Source: Rhizobium sp. BK196 (GTDB taxonomy: Bacteria; Pseudomonadota; Alphaproteobacteria; Rhizobiales; Rhizobiaceae). Taken from it: 64,000 nt of DNA. A program made the position numbers and the translations under genes. Location: contig NZ_JACHZB010000001.1 in assembly GCF_014193255.1 (NCBI RefSeq), positions 248,001 through 312,000 on the forward strand, given 5' to 3'. The notes under the pieces were generated by a model. That model had not been told where the DNA came from. It saw only the letters and a program-made list of their open reading frames with translations, and ran no database searches. This document shows positions 18,357 through 27,432 of this stretch, piece after piece (within the stretch, counting starts at the first letter, position 1; every line of letters begins with the position of its first letter).

Positions 18357-20270
18357 CTAGAGCCCGAGCAAAGTTTTGACGGCCGCAATCGCAGGCGAAA
18401 GCCAACCAAGCCCTGTGATCTTATCCAGTACGAACAACGCCGTGGGCGTCAGTGCTGTCACGATGGCCATGCCAAGCTGCCTCTTGAAGCCGTCCGCTAC
18501 CCCTTTTCCTATCCACAGAACCACTGCGGACGCTAAGTTACTAATCGACCGTGCAATTCCCAGTATTCTCGCACCTCGGGACTGGCCATGGGCAGAAGGC
18601 CACCCGCCAACCTCCTCCAAGGATTTAAGCACTTCAGGTTCGACGATAGGAATGTCCGACAACCTATCTGCTAGTTCGATCGGAATTGATGAGAGTTCGC
18701 GTTCATCGACCGTGGTAGCGAGAACATCGACCCCGCTGTGGATAAACTCGCGCCAGTCCGCGAAGCGGTTCATATATCGTTCGAGGCCACGAAGATGCAT
18801 GCGCAACTCTGCGACCAAGGGATCCATGAGCGATTCGGTCTCTGCGTAAAATATCTCCTGTGCCGTCAAATACTCCTGACCGAGAAGCAGGATCTTATTG
18901 ACGTCGGCGAGCTTAACAGCAATCGATGTAAAAGCTCCACGAAGCTGAGGACTAGCGCTATTTCCACTAAGCGCTTCTGCGATCCGCGTAGCTTGCTCAA
19001 GCAGATATTCACGCTCTGCGGAGGCGAACCGGGACTGATCACCTTCTATTGCCGACGCATGCGGCTCAACTGAAAGCGTGTTGTCGGCCATCCAATAGTT
19101 GAACGGCGCCAGTTCCTGGGGAGGCGTAATCTCAACGATCAGTTCTCTGAGTTCCGTGTCGGAGCGCGTATTGGCGCGGCCTTCTTCAGGGGAAGCGAAA
19201 CCAGCAAGATCATTCCGAAATTCTTCAAGGACACCTCCCAAACTCGGATTGCGCCCATCATTTAAGAAAAGGAGAGTGCCGTCGACCTTTTCCCGCTGCG
19301 CGACCTCCAACGCGGCACTATAAACTTCGTGAGCTCTCGCGAGATCATCCGCTTGATTCTGCTCGCGTTCGGTTATGGCACTTCGCAATCGAGAGGCGCC
19401 CTCGTTCAGAAGTTTAGTAAGCGGCCCCGGCAACTCTTCTAGTGTGTTAAGAGCGTCGGCGACTGGAAGATAGCCGTAAAGAGTGTTGCGCAGGTAATCG
19501 TTGTCGAGCTCCAGTTGGACGTCTCTGTCTGCCGCTTTGAGAATGCCGTCCTGTCGCTCAAGTTCGGATCTCACTTTCCCACTCAGGTAAGCTGTCGACT
19601 CAATCAATTTACCGAAACTTCTTACAACGCCGTCAGCCGGCTGCAGAATGTCTTTGATTGAAGGATAGCCTGGATGCTTTTGAATATCCGCAAGAAGGCC
19701 TTCGCCTTCTCGGAACTGCGTGCGTTCGTGCTGCTCCGGGCCTATGTACGTTTCAATCGCCAAAAGACCGGTCATCGCATGACGCAACATGTCGGTTAGC
19801 GGCACAGCCACCTCCCGATCAACTGTTGCAAATTTTGGAATGTCTTCTTCGTTCGTGACAAGCTGCCCGCGAAGTTCGAAGATCGCAGTATGCAGCTCTT
19901 GAAAACTTTCGGCCTGCTGACTCAACGCATTGCGAATTGCTTGCGTGGTGCGTATCGCAAATAAGACCTTATCTTTCAGCCTCATCCACGGAATCGCTTC
20001 CGAAAATTGGACGTTTTGCAAACTTTTAAACGAATTTCCTTCCCAGAAGGCGTAAAGTTGGCGAAGAATGGAAGCAGTTTGCTGTTGGATTTCTGGGAGA
20101 CGATGGGCGTAGCTAACCACGAACTGCGTGTATTGTTGAGCGATCTCGCTCACGTGGGTACTAAGCTCATGGGCAATGTCCGAATTGCCCGGATCTTCCT
20201 TTTCGATCTCGAATAATCGCCGAACAAGCTCTTGTAGCGTAGTTCCAAGCGTCTCAACTGCGTCGGCCAT
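18357..20270 (-). CDS. Large helical protein with C-terminal membrane anchor, unknown function
   Basis: 637 residues from the ATG at 20270 (GGAGAG 6 nt upstream; a TTG at 20285 is less likely). No family recognised. Nearly the whole chain is predicted helical and charged, with long coiled-coil-like stretches (for example EELPGPLTKLLNEGASRLRS). The last 80 residues hold two hydrophobic segments (SISNLASAVVLWIGKGVADG, LGMAIVTALTPTALFVLDKI) that could sit in the membrane. GC is lower than in its neighbours. It is in the same direction as, and 68 nt after, the HNH-like gene; together they look like a transferred two-gene unit. Confidence 0.72.
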   Translation of the reverse strand: MADAVETLGTTLQELVRRLFEIEKEDPGNSDIAHELSTHVSEIAQQYTQFVVSYAHRLPEIQQQTASILRQLYAFWEGNSFKSLQNVQFSEAIPWMRLKDKVLFAIRTTQAIRNALSQQAESFQELHTAIFELRGQLVTNEEDIPKFATVDREVAVPLTDMLRHAMTGLLAIETYIGPEQHERTQFREGEGLLADIQKHPGYPSIKDILQPADGVVRSFGKLIESTAYLSGKVRSELERQDGILKAADRDVQLELDNDYLRNTLYGYLPVADALNTLEELPGPLTKLLNEGASRLRSAITEREQNQADDLARAHEVYSAALEVAQREKVDGTLLFLNDGRNPSLGGVLEEFRNDLAGFASPEEGRANTRSDTELRELIVEITPPQELAPFNYWMADNTLSVEPHASAIEGDQSRFASAEREYLLEQATRIAEALSGNSASPQLRGAFTSIAVKLADVNKILLLGQEYLTAQEIFYAETESLMDPLVAELRMHLRGLERYMNRFADWREFIHSGVDVLATTVDERELSSIPIELADRLSDIPIVEPEVLKSLEEVGGWPSAHGQSRGARILGIARSISNLASAVVLWIGKGVADGFKRQLGMAIVTALTPTALFVLDKITGLGWLSPAIAAVKTLLGL

Positions 20271-20338
20271 CTGACTCTCCAGCAATCGCTCTCCATAGCA
20301 CCCGAAATTAAGTCATCCAACGCCTCAACGGGATTAGA

Positions 20339-21172
20339 TCACTCCTGACCCTTTTCCCACGCACGTCGCGAGTCACGCTGTGCAACTTGAAGGGGAGCTC
20401 GGCTGATATTGTCCGCAGTTTCGTCATCCACGACGGGAATGTTCAGAGGATTGCTGATTGACCAAATTTTCGGGATTTGAACACTCATATTAATCTCGGG
20501 AAGTTTCTCTCCCCCGTAGTATTCGAACTGCGGAGGGACCTCCGAGCGTCTCGCCGTCAGAAAGAACGTGTCGGCTACGACCCATGCCGTCGACTGAATG
20601 CCGATGCCGGTCGGCTGTGGTTGGTCAGTGTGCCCTACAAACATGTGTTTGCCGAAATGGTTGTGCCCCGTCCAGAGCTCGCCCTTAAACGCCGCAAGCC
20701 ATACAACCCAGTTAACAGGTATGTCCCCTGTCTCGGCGAAGCCCTCTCGCTCCTCGAAAGTCGAGAATGCCAGATTCGGATGAAAATATTCAATCACCAT
20801 GCTGGTCATAATCGCCCACTTCGACAATGAGAGTTGCTCCTCATCGCTGAGAGTGACTTTCCGCTGCTCCCCGATCGCGATGATGATTTCTTTGTTTTGA
20901 TCTTGAAGTTTGGACATCCAGCCCTCGTTGCAGGTGCTGCAAACAACCTTGATCGGCGATGAACGGGCATCGCCAGTTCGGACTTTAACCGATGTCACTT
21001 TCTGCACTTCAGTCCCCCGTACTTCAAAACTATCGAGTGAATGCGAGCGATAGGGATAAAACTCAGTGAGAAGTGCCTTCGCCCACTCAGGATAGAAGTG
21101 CTCACGGCTGTTTGCCTCCTGGGAACAGAAAAGGCACTGACGATAGTGACGATATTGCGGGTTCTTTGGCAT
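20339..21172 (-). CDS. HNH-like zinc-site protein, putative nuclease
   Basis: 277 residues from the ATG at 21172 (GGAGGG 6 nt upstream). Two CxxC pairs frame an HNH-like core: CLFC (about 13-16), REHFYPEWAKAL with the candidate catalytic His, then VCSTCNEGWMSKLQ (about 76-89) with CN at the expected Asn position. The remaining two thirds (VIEYFHPNLAF, WTGHNHFGKHMFVGH) match no domain I know. This CxxC/EHxxPxW/CxxCNxGWM arrangement occurs in uncharacterised bacterial proteins usually called HNH endonucleases. It is the upstream gene of the pair with the helical membrane protein. Confidence 0.7.
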   Translation of the reverse strand: MPKNPQYRHYRQCLFCSQEANSREHFYPEWAKALLTEFYPYRSHSLDSFEVRGTEVQKVTSVKVRTGDARSSPIKVVCSTCNEGWMSKLQDQNKEIIIAIGEQRKVTLSDEEQLSLSKWAIMTSMVIEYFHPNLAFSTFEEREGFAETGDIPVNWVVWLAAFKGELWTGHNHFGKHMFVGHTDQPQPTGIGIQSTAWVVADTFFLTARRSEVPPQFEYYGGEKLPEINMSVQIPKIWSISNPLNIPVVDDETADNISRAPLQVAQRDSRRAWEKGQE

Positions 21173-21333
21173 ATTCCCTCCGGTTGCAAGCCGCACCAAA
21201 CTCGCCTCAACTTATCAAACACGTAAACAAACGGGAGCTCTATTCAGCCGATAGATGCTAGATCCGATGTGGAAATCTTTCGTTCCTCAATTTTCGGCAT
21301 GGCATTGAAAACAATAAACGATCCTGCGTAGGA

Positions 21334-21365
21334 AGGTTTTCCACCACGATGTGGGAAACCTTTTT
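21334..21365 (+). terminator. Hairpin with T-run
   Basis: AGGTTTTCCAC and GTGGGAAACCT pair over 10 of 11 positions around a 6-nt loop, followed by TTTTT. It would stop plus-strand transcription, though no gene I can support ends just upstream. The surrounding 21173-21750 contains no other gene I can defend. Confidence 0.45.
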
Positions 21366-21663
21366 GATTCCCAAGACTGAAACCGACACTTCAGGCGGCG
21401 ACACCTTGATACCAAAGCATGCCTAAAACTTCCGTTTTCGGGGTTTGAACACTACTTGAAGGCTTAATGAGAGGTTCTCGAAGAACTACCGACGTGAGGC
21501 GTCGGATCACATGGAGCTTCGCGACACTGACCGTTTCACGCTGTTCGTGCAGTCAAAAGAGTCGGCCCGCTTTTCTCTCTCCGCACCTGAAAGCCCGTGT
21601 TTAAAAGGTATTCTCGCCGTTTCCCGGATAATCCCAGAGATTCCCACATTTTCCGGATCTCGG

Positions 21664-21727
21664 CGTCAGACAACACACAGGAATGAGGGAGATTGGGGCA
21701 GCGCTGGTGCCACAAGAAAACGTTGGC
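21664..21727. repeat. RIME-like intergenic repeat, arm 2 (inverted)
   Basis: Reverse complement matches 18014-18070 (AACG...GGCACC, GCCCCAATCTC, ATTCCTGTG). With arm 1 it brackets the repressor remnant and the two-gene insert in opposite orientation. Confidence 0.6.
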
Positions 21728-21756
21728 GAGAGGGGTCTGCGGGCGCGCTCACGCAA

Positions 21757-21847
21757 TGAGGACGCGCTGGCGCTGACCTTCACGCAGCCGCCGGTGAAGC
21801 GGGTGCGTCGCGGGAGTGGACTATGATGTTTAGGGGTAGTCTGGGAT
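21757..21847 (+). pseudogene. Second, decayed copy of terminase large subunit 3' end
   Basis: The DNA around GACGCGCTGGCGCTGACCTT and AGCCGCCGGTGAAGCGGGTG, then GGACTATGATGTTTAGGGGTAG, aligns with the end of the large-subunit gene (17843-17958) with small deletions and substitutions. Only the last ~30 codons are represented, and indels break the frame. So the terminase 3' end occurs on both sides of the 18-21.7 kb insert. Confidence 0.75.
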
Positions 21848-22099
21848 GCCCCGCCTTGCCATCGAAGAGCGGATTTGAAGATGTCCGTGCTCGGAGCCCC
21901 CTCACCGTGACCCGACCGGGGGTCGGGCCACAGGTCTCGCCCCGTCCTCCGGATCCCGAGGGCGGCAGCGCAGCCGGCCAGAGCCTCAGGCCATCAATGC
22001 GCACAAACATTCAAGACCGTGACGCGGCCCCTGTGTTTCTTCCGGTCTCCAAGCCACCGGTGAGCGGCCCTCCGAGTCTATTTGTCAAAGGCGAGAAAA

Positions 22100-22459
22100 A
22101 TGAAAACAGTCAATCTCGAAGAGAAGCTCGGCTGCTTCTCAAGTCACTGGGATCCTCACGTCATCGCGGATTACAACGAAAATGACGTGATGGTCGTGAA
22201 GTTCCTGGGGGAATATCCCTTTCACAAGCATGAAACGACCGACGATTTCTTCCTCGTGCTCGAGGGCGAAATCGAGATCGATATCGAGGGAGAACCTTCC
22301 CGAACCGTCCGGGCCGGCGAACTGTTCGTCGTCCCCAGGGGCGTCGTTCACCGGCCGCGCGCAGCAAAGGAAGCCAAGGTCCTGCTGATCATTCCGACCG
22401 AGAGCCTTCTCCGAAACCGCGAATCTGATAGCGGGGCTGGTATCTGGCAGGCCGTTTAA
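22100..22459 (+). CDS. Single-domain cupin protein
   Basis: 119 residues from the ATG at 22100 (AAAGGCGAG upstream). Cupin motif 1 reads FHKHETTDDFFLVLEGEIEI with metal ligands His, His and Glu; motif 2 is GELFVVPRGVVHRPRA with the second-motif His. Such small cupins bind a metal and act as isomerases, dioxygenases or sensors; nothing here fixes the substrate. It stands alone downstream of the terminase fragment. Confidence 0.85.
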   Translation: MKTVNLEEKLGCFSSHWDPHVIADYNENDVMVVKFLGEYPFHKHETTDDFFLVLEGEIEIDIEGEPSRTVRAGELFVVPRGVVHRPRAAKEAKVLLIIPTESLLRNRESDSGAGIWQAV

Positions 22460-22595
22460 TGGAAATGAAGCGGCGTTCTAATGTCGCGCTCTTTCATGGG
22501 GCGACTGCCGGAGGCAAGCAGCGTCAAAACGTGACCATCTTGTCTTGCCCACGGCGGTTTGCAGGCCGCGGCCTGCAAGCCATCCCATGAGGCCT

Positions 22596-22829
22596 TCACT
22601 CGGCCGAGAACTTGACCGTCACGCCGCGCTGGCGGAAATAGGCCTGCATCAGCTTCCTGCCGGACCGGTTGTTCTGCACGAGCCTGGCGGGGTCGAAGAC
22701 GGCCTCTTTCAGACCCGCACGCGCCAAGGCTGCCTTGAGACTGGCGATATGCAGGTCGATATCCTCATTATCGGCCCGCAGTGACTCGTAAATGCGGTTC
22801 GTCGCATCTGCTACGCTCGGTTCGCTCAC
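22596..22829 (-). CDS. Uncharacterised 77-residue protein
   Basis: Starts at a GTG with AGGAG 8 nt upstream. Sequence is helical and charged (NRIYESLRADNEDIDLHIAS, LKAALARAGLKEAVFDPARL) and ends in a possible strand (GVTVKFSAE). No family or membrane segment recognised. The coding look and ribosome site support it as a gene. Confidence 0.62.
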   Translation of the reverse strand: MSEPSVADATNRIYESLRADNEDIDLHIASLKAALARAGLKEAVFDPARLVQNNRSGRKLMQAYFRQRGVTVKFSAE

Positions 22830-23240
22830 TATGACACTCCTGTTGTTATCAGGCTGCCGCTTACCACATTTTTCGGCTCGGCCCTATCGCGGCAAGGATT
22901 AGACCAGCGGTTGCAACGGGCTAATCACAATGTACCGTTCTGATTTTATCCACAGGTTTATTCCCGGGCTGCAGGCGTAGAAAATCCCACAGAAGCAGTG
23001 ATTTCGTGCCGCAAACATCAGGGCTAGCCCAACTGGTCGAATTGCTGCGCTTCAGGCGCGGGCGTCTAATCGTGATGTCGCGGTGGAGAACACAGATGAG
23101 ACGATCACCGAGGCTGGGGCTCGTCTAGGTGCTGGGTGGCGAGCCCCACTGTTTCGCCGGCCATCTGACGAAGCTGCGTCAGAAAAACACTGCTTCGGGG
23201 GGACGCTTAGGGATGAACTCCATCTTCGGAAGGTCCGCCA
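22830..23240. other. Gene-poor stretch with one DnaA box and one hairpin
   Basis: A single perfect DnaA box, TTATCCACA, lies at 22946-22954. GGGGCTCG (23116-23123) and CGAGCCCC (23140-23147) form an 8-bp perfect hairpin with no T-run. I see no gene here. Confidence 0.5.
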
Positions 23241-23561
23241 ATGCCGCCCTTGCTAGACGCCGACGACCCGAACAGCCTTGATATTGTCTGCGATGTCATC
23301 CTGACAGACTGGTATAATGCCGGAGTAGACACCTTCGACATCAGAGACTTCAGGGAAGAAATGGAAGCGCACTATCAGGAGATGGGCAGGCCCGTCCCCG
23401 CGGAAATCGCCGATCCCCAAAAGCTCGTTCCAACGCTGCGGCTGTTGCAGGCGCGCATGCACATCGTCAAGCCGACGCGCATTACCGGTATCGAGTGGCA
23501 ATTCATACGAAATGGCAATGGTAACGGTAACGGCGACTGGGCGCACCGGGCGCCAAAATAG
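23241..23561 (+). CDS. Uncharacterised 106-residue protein
   Basis: Soluble, acidic N-terminus and a short GNGNGNG tail. It contains FDIRDFREEMEAHYQEMGRP and KLVPTLRLLQARMHIVKP. Family not recognised. A diverged partial copy of its second half lies 1.16 kb downstream at 24531-24682, on the other side of the DUF899 gene. Ribosome site is GGAAGG 8 nt before the ATG. Confidence 0.6.
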   Translation: MPPLLDADDPNSLDIVCDVILTDWYNAGVDTFDIRDFREEMEAHYQEMGRPVPAEIADPQKLVPTLRLLQARMHIVKPTRITGIEWQFIRNGNGNGNGDWAHRAPK

Positions 23562-23736
23562 CGAAACTTTTCTCCTTCCATGCATTTTCGGGTAAAAATT
23601 CGAGGGCGATGTCGAAAACCGTCTCCCGCAAACGTCTTTTACACGTTGAGAACGAGGCGATGACCATCGCCGTGCCGGCCGCTCTGAAAGCGAGCGGCGC
23701 GGTGCCCGAGCCATTGCGACCAAAGGGAGCGAGCAT

Positions 23737-24441
23737 ATGACCATGACCGAGTTGAAACCGGCGAAGGAGCTGGCCGCGAAGCGTGTGACGAAGTTCGAAA
23801 ACGAAAGTCGCGCCTACGCGGAGGCGAGAACCGCACTCCTGGCCGAGGAAATCGAGGTGCGTCGTCACCTTACCCGCCTTGCCGAGCAGCGTCGCCGGCT
23901 CCCCCCCGGCCCCGTCGTGGCGAAGGACTATCGCTTCAAGGATGAAAACGGCGCCGAAGTCGGTCTTGCCGACCTGTTCGGCGGGCACGATACGTTGGTC
24001 ACCTATTTCTGGATGTACGGACCGCAGCGTGAACGGCCATGTCCGATGTGCACGAACTTTCTCGGCGGAGTGAACGGAAACGCCGCCGACGTGAAGCAGC
24101 GGGTTGCCTTCAAGATTCTGGGGCGCAGTCCAGTGGCGCGGCAGAGGGCGTTCGCACTTGAGCGGGGATGGCGCGACCTCGATTTCGTGCAGACTGTTTG
24201 CGATGATTATGCCCGCGACCTCGGTCTTCTCGACGACAGAGGCGGCGAGTCTCCAGCCTTCACCGTCTACCAGAAGAACGGCGACGGCATACACGTCTTC
24301 TATAACGCCGAGATGCCCGACGAAGCGGCCGATCCAGGACAGGATCCGCGAGGAGCCGTCGACATCGCGCCGCTCTGGAACATCCTCGACATGACGCCCG
24401 CAGGGCGCGGCACGGATTGGTATCCCAAGCTGGTCTATTGA
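23737..24441 (+). CDS. DUF899 thioredoxin-like protein
   Basis: 234 residues; AAGGGAG upstream. DUF899 proteins have a thioredoxin fold; here FWMYGPQRERPCPMCTNF carries the CPMC pair in the position of the redox motif. The ends (YRFKDENGAEVGLADLFGGH and RGTDWYPKLVY) are typical of the family, whose reaction is not established. It sits between two copies of an unrelated gene's 3' half. Confidence 0.88.
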   Translation: MTMTELKPAKELAAKRVTKFENESRAYAEARTALLAEEIEVRRHLTRLAEQRRRLPPGPVVAKDYRFKDENGAEVGLADLFGGHDTLVTYFWMYGPQRERPCPMCTNFLGGVNGNAADVKQRVAFKILGRSPVARQRAFALERGWRDLDFVQTVCDDYARDLGLLDDRGGESPAFTVYQKNGDGIHVFYNAEMPDEAADPGQDPRGAVDIAPLWNILDMTPAGRGTDWYPKLVY

Positions 24442-24530
24442 GATCGGCTAGCGAAATCGAGCGTCAGCGCCGCGGCGATGGATCATTGCTTGTCTGCGGT
24501 TGAGGCACCCCTCTATCCTGCCGATCGCAT

Positions 24531-24682
24531 TATCAGGAGATGGGCAGGCCCTTCCCGACAGGATTGCCGATCCCCCAAAAGCTCGTTCCAACGCTGCGGC
24601 TGTCGCAGGCGCGCATGTACATCTTTAAGCCGACGCATTCCCGTATCGAATGGCAACTCCTGCGAAATGGGAACGACAACGG
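24531..24682 (+). pseudogene. Decayed partial copy of the 23241-23561 gene
   Basis: Runs such as CAAAAGCTCGTTCCAACGCT and TATCAGGAGATGGGCAGGCC are shared with 23373-23528, with small indels that break the frame. It keeps only the second half of the gene. With the intact copy it brackets DUF899. Confidence 0.72.
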
Positions 24683-24830
24683 TCACCGACGTCCTTCAGT
24701 TCCGCCTCCACCCATACGCGATGATCATCATGAACAGCCGTTCGTTTGGACGATCGGTTTCTCGCGCCCAAAGCTTGACAGCGGACATCAGAGCGGTGTT
24801 GCCAGACCACCTGCTGAGGTTTTCAGTCAC

Positions 24831-25739
24831 TCAGGTCTGCCTGCTGCGCAGGAATTCTCGCACCTCTTTCATCATCCAGTTCCGAAACGCGCGGACCTTC
24901 GGGTGGTCTTGGTTGCCGTCGCGGTAGAGCAGATCGTATCCCCATTCGACCTCAAGGGCTGCTTCGGGGAATAGTGATACCAGCCTTTCGGCCGCCAGGT
25001 CCTCGACAACAAGGACGCTCCGTCCGAGAGCGACCCCTGCCCCTCGAATGGCAGCCTCGATGGACATGCTCCCGTGGCTATATCCTGGTCCGCGCATGCC
25101 TGGATAGTCCAGGTTCATCATCGCGAACCATCGCTCCCAGGTCGTGATCATCCCGATCTCGTGAATGAGCTGGCACTTGAGCAGGTCGCCCGGAGCATCG
25201 ATCCCGCCCATCTTCTCGCGATACGCTGGGGAGCACACCGGCGATACCGTTTCGTTCATGATGCGCTCCGCCGTCGCGTGCGGGTAGCGTCCGTCACCGT
25301 AACGCAACGCGACATCGACACTGCCGGTAGCGAAGTCGACGGCGGCATCTGTGACCTCCAGATGAACATCGAGATCAGGAATATCGGCCATCAGGCGATG
25401 CAGGCGGGGCGTAAGCCATTTGCTGGCAAAGGAGACGCTGCAGTTTACAACCAGACGAGAGACCTCACTTTTGCGGCGCAAGGCCTCGGATTCCCGCTGC
25501 AATTCCGACAGAAGACGCGTCACGGTGCTGAAATAGGAATGACCCGAGTCGGTCAGTTCAATTCTTCTAGTCAGGCGGCGGAACAGTGGCACGCCCAGAT
25601 GATCTTCAAGCGCCTTTATCTGTCGGCTAACCGCTCCGTGGGTGAGATGCAGTTCCTGGGCCGCAAGGGTCATGCTCAACCGTCGACCTGTTGCCTCGAA
25701 GGCTCGCAATGTCTGAAGCGGAGGAAGATGATCGGTCAT
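24831..25739 (-). CDS. LysR-family regulator, GcvA-like
   Basis: 302 residues. N-terminal winged helix (LQTLRAFEATGRRLSMTLAA, LHLTHGAVSRQIKALEDHLG) and a periplasmic-binding-like effector domain. The HTH follows the GcvA pattern (LTHGAVSRQI). Divergent from the EamA transporter gene with a 118-nt shared spacer, so it most likely controls that exporter. Effector unknown. Confidence 0.9.
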   Translation of the reverse strand: MTDHLPPLQTLRAFEATGRRLSMTLAAQELHLTHGAVSRQIKALEDHLGVPLFRRLTRRIELTDSGHSYFSTVTRLLSELQRESEALRRKSEVSRLVVNCSVSFASKWLTPRLHRLMADIPDLDVHLEVTDAAVDFATGSVDVALRYGDGRYPHATAERIMNETVSPVCSPAYREKMGGIDAPGDLLKCQLIHEIGMITTWERWFAMMNLDYPGMRGPGYSHGSMSIEAAIRGAGVALGRSVLVVEDLAAERLVSLFPEAALEVEWGYDLLYRDGNQDHPKVRAFRNWMMKEVREFLRSRQT

Positions 25740-25857
25740 GGGTCTATGAGTGATGCCACGTCACGCATCCTGTGAGAACAAATGGTTTGTCGCGAATGTA
25801 TCGCGCAGCGTATGTGTGGCACAGTCTCACGCACACGCCAAACAAAAGCTGTCAAAG

Positions 25858-26793
25858 ATGTCCCACACCTCCGATATAGTCGGCATGCCTGCCCCGCTCG
25901 GTTCTGCGAGTTCGCTTTCAACGAAAAGCTTGGGGGCTATGTTGCTTTTGGCCCTGATGTGGGGCCTGTCTATTCCGATCACCAAGCTGGGCCTCGGCAG
26001 CATTCCCCCGATGACGTTCACGGCGCTGCGCTTCATGGTGGCTGTGCCGCTCATGATGTTCCTGGCCAGACGCGAACTCCGGGTTCCCAAAAAAGCAATT
26101 CCTGGAATTGTCGGTCTGGGTGTCATGGGTATCACACTGGGCAACGTCGCCCAGTCGTTCGGAGTGCAAGGCACGTCGGCCTCGGTCGCCACTATCCTCT
26201 CGGCGACGATCCCGCTGTTCATGGTCGTGCTGGCAGCAATGCGCTTCCGGCAATCAGTGACACCGCTGCAGTGGAGCGGTCTACTGGTTGCGTTCCTCGG
26301 TATTGCCCTGGTGGCCGTCGGAAGCGGACCCGGTGTCGATGACATGTCGAGGACGACGGTGACCGGCGTGATGTTGATGCTGCTCTCCGCCGTCGCTATC
26401 GCGATCTACTATATCTGGAGCGCGGAGCTGACAGAGAAGTACGGCCTGCTGCCAATTGCGGCATGGAACATGCTCGTAGGGCTTTTGACCGTCCTGCCGC
26501 TCGCTGGCTGGGAAATGACCCAACACACCGTCGTTATCACCGTCGAAGCGCTTGCGGCCATCGTCTACCTCGGCGTGGTCGTTACCGTCGCCGGGCTGAT
26601 CGTGTGGCTCTACCTCCTGAAGGTCGTTCCGGCCCGCGTTGCGGCGAGCGTCCAGTATTTGCAACCTGTCTTCGGGATCAGTGCCAGCGCGTTTCTGTTC
26701 GGCGACAAATTGGGGCTGATGTTCGCAGCAGGCGTAGGTCTTGTCCTCGCCGGGCTTGGGCTGGCGGCCGCCGGAAAGCGAACAAGCTCCTAG
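25858..26793 (+). CDS. EamA/DMT-family metabolite exporter
   Basis: About 311 residues from the ATG at 25858, the first start just before the hydrophobic region. Ten predicted membrane helices in two EamA halves, beginning GAMLLLALMWGLSIPITKLG and ending LMFAAGVGLVLAGLGLAAAG. Family members export amino acids, drugs or other small molecules; substrate is unknown. A strong terminator follows at 26852. Confidence 0.9.
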   Translation: MSHTSDIVGMPAPLGSASSLSTKSLGAMLLLALMWGLSIPITKLGLGSIPPMTFTALRFMVAVPLMMFLARRELRVPKKAIPGIVGLGVMGITLGNVAQSFGVQGTSASVATILSATIPLFMVVLAAMRFRQSVTPLQWSGLLVAFLGIALVAVGSGPGVDDMSRTTVTGVMLMLLSAVAIAIYYIWSAELTEKYGLLPIAAWNMLVGLLTVLPLAGWEMTQHTVVITVEALAAIVYLGVVVTVAGLIVWLYLLKVVPARVAASVQYLQPVFGISASAFLFGDKLGLMFAAGVGLVLAGLGLAAAGKRTSS

Positions 26794-26851
26794 CTGGTTT
26801 GAGGTTCGCCTCTTTGAATTCCCCCGCTCGGTTACTCCCCGAGCGTTTTGG

Positions 26852-26874
26852 CCCGCCTTCGGCGGGTCTTTTTT
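26852..26874 (+). terminator. Rho-independent terminator of the EamA gene
   Basis: CCCGCC-TTC-GGCGGG hairpin followed by TCTTTTTT, 58 nt after the transporter stop. Confidence 0.8.
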
Positions 26875-26950
26875 GCGCCGTGAACGATGGTTGCTTTGGA
26901 TCCGCAGGTACCCGAAGCGCTGACTGGGGTGCGAAAACTCTGCGACACCC

Positions 26951-27235
26951 CTACTGGGAGTCGACCCGCGTCGGTCGTTCCATGAGGAAATGGGTCGAAG
27001 TGCGTCCCACCTCAACGAAGCCATTTCGCCGGTAGAGGCTGCCAACCGGGTTCCATAGAAGATATTCAAGGCGGACGGCGAGGTTTTTGGCGTCTGCAAG
27101 TTGGAGGCAGTGGGCAAGAATCTTCGAGCCAATGCCAATTCCTCTGAACTCGAATTCCTCAACCGTTGGCGTGAGCTTTCGAAATTTCAATTCGGGGGAA
27201 GGTCCGGAATTTTCATACGACCAGACTATCGTCAA
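26951..27235 (-). pseudogene. GNAT acetyltransferase, 5'-truncated
   Basis: The last ~70 residues are a clear GNAT end: FEFRGIGIGSKILAHCLQLA is the acetyl-CoA loop (R/Q-x-x-G-x-G), and NPVGSLYRRNGFVEVGRTST is the C-terminal block. Length is about 94 against a family norm near 150, and the only available start is a TTG. The missing 5' part ends near the duplicated LuxR tail at 27313, suggesting it was cut off by that rearrangement. Confidence 0.6.
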
Positions 27236-27312
27236 GCGATCAGCCCGTCACCTCAGTTCTATCCGAGTCGACCGCGCCAGCGTTTGGTTGCGCACTTACC
27301 CGCTGATGTCGC

Positions 27313-27355
27313 GACACCGCCTAACTCTGCGAGGCGCCAGGCCCGCCGGCGGCTC
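27313..27355. repeat. Copy of the LuxR gene 3' end (direct repeat A)
   Basis: 43 nt identical at 40 positions to 28078-28120, which holds the end and stop of the LuxR-type gene. The two copies bracket the flavin reductase gene. Confidence 0.8.
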
Positions 27356-27432
27356 GAAAGCCATACATCAGGGAGGACCGCTTTTCAGGGAGCAGACCAT
27401 CACCACGCGAGGCGGCAAGAGATGGTCCGGTA

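Noticed and set aside
22946..22954. Perfect DnaA box as a sign of a replication origin
   Set aside because: Only one box, no AT-rich unwinding region with further boxes, and no replication gene nearby.
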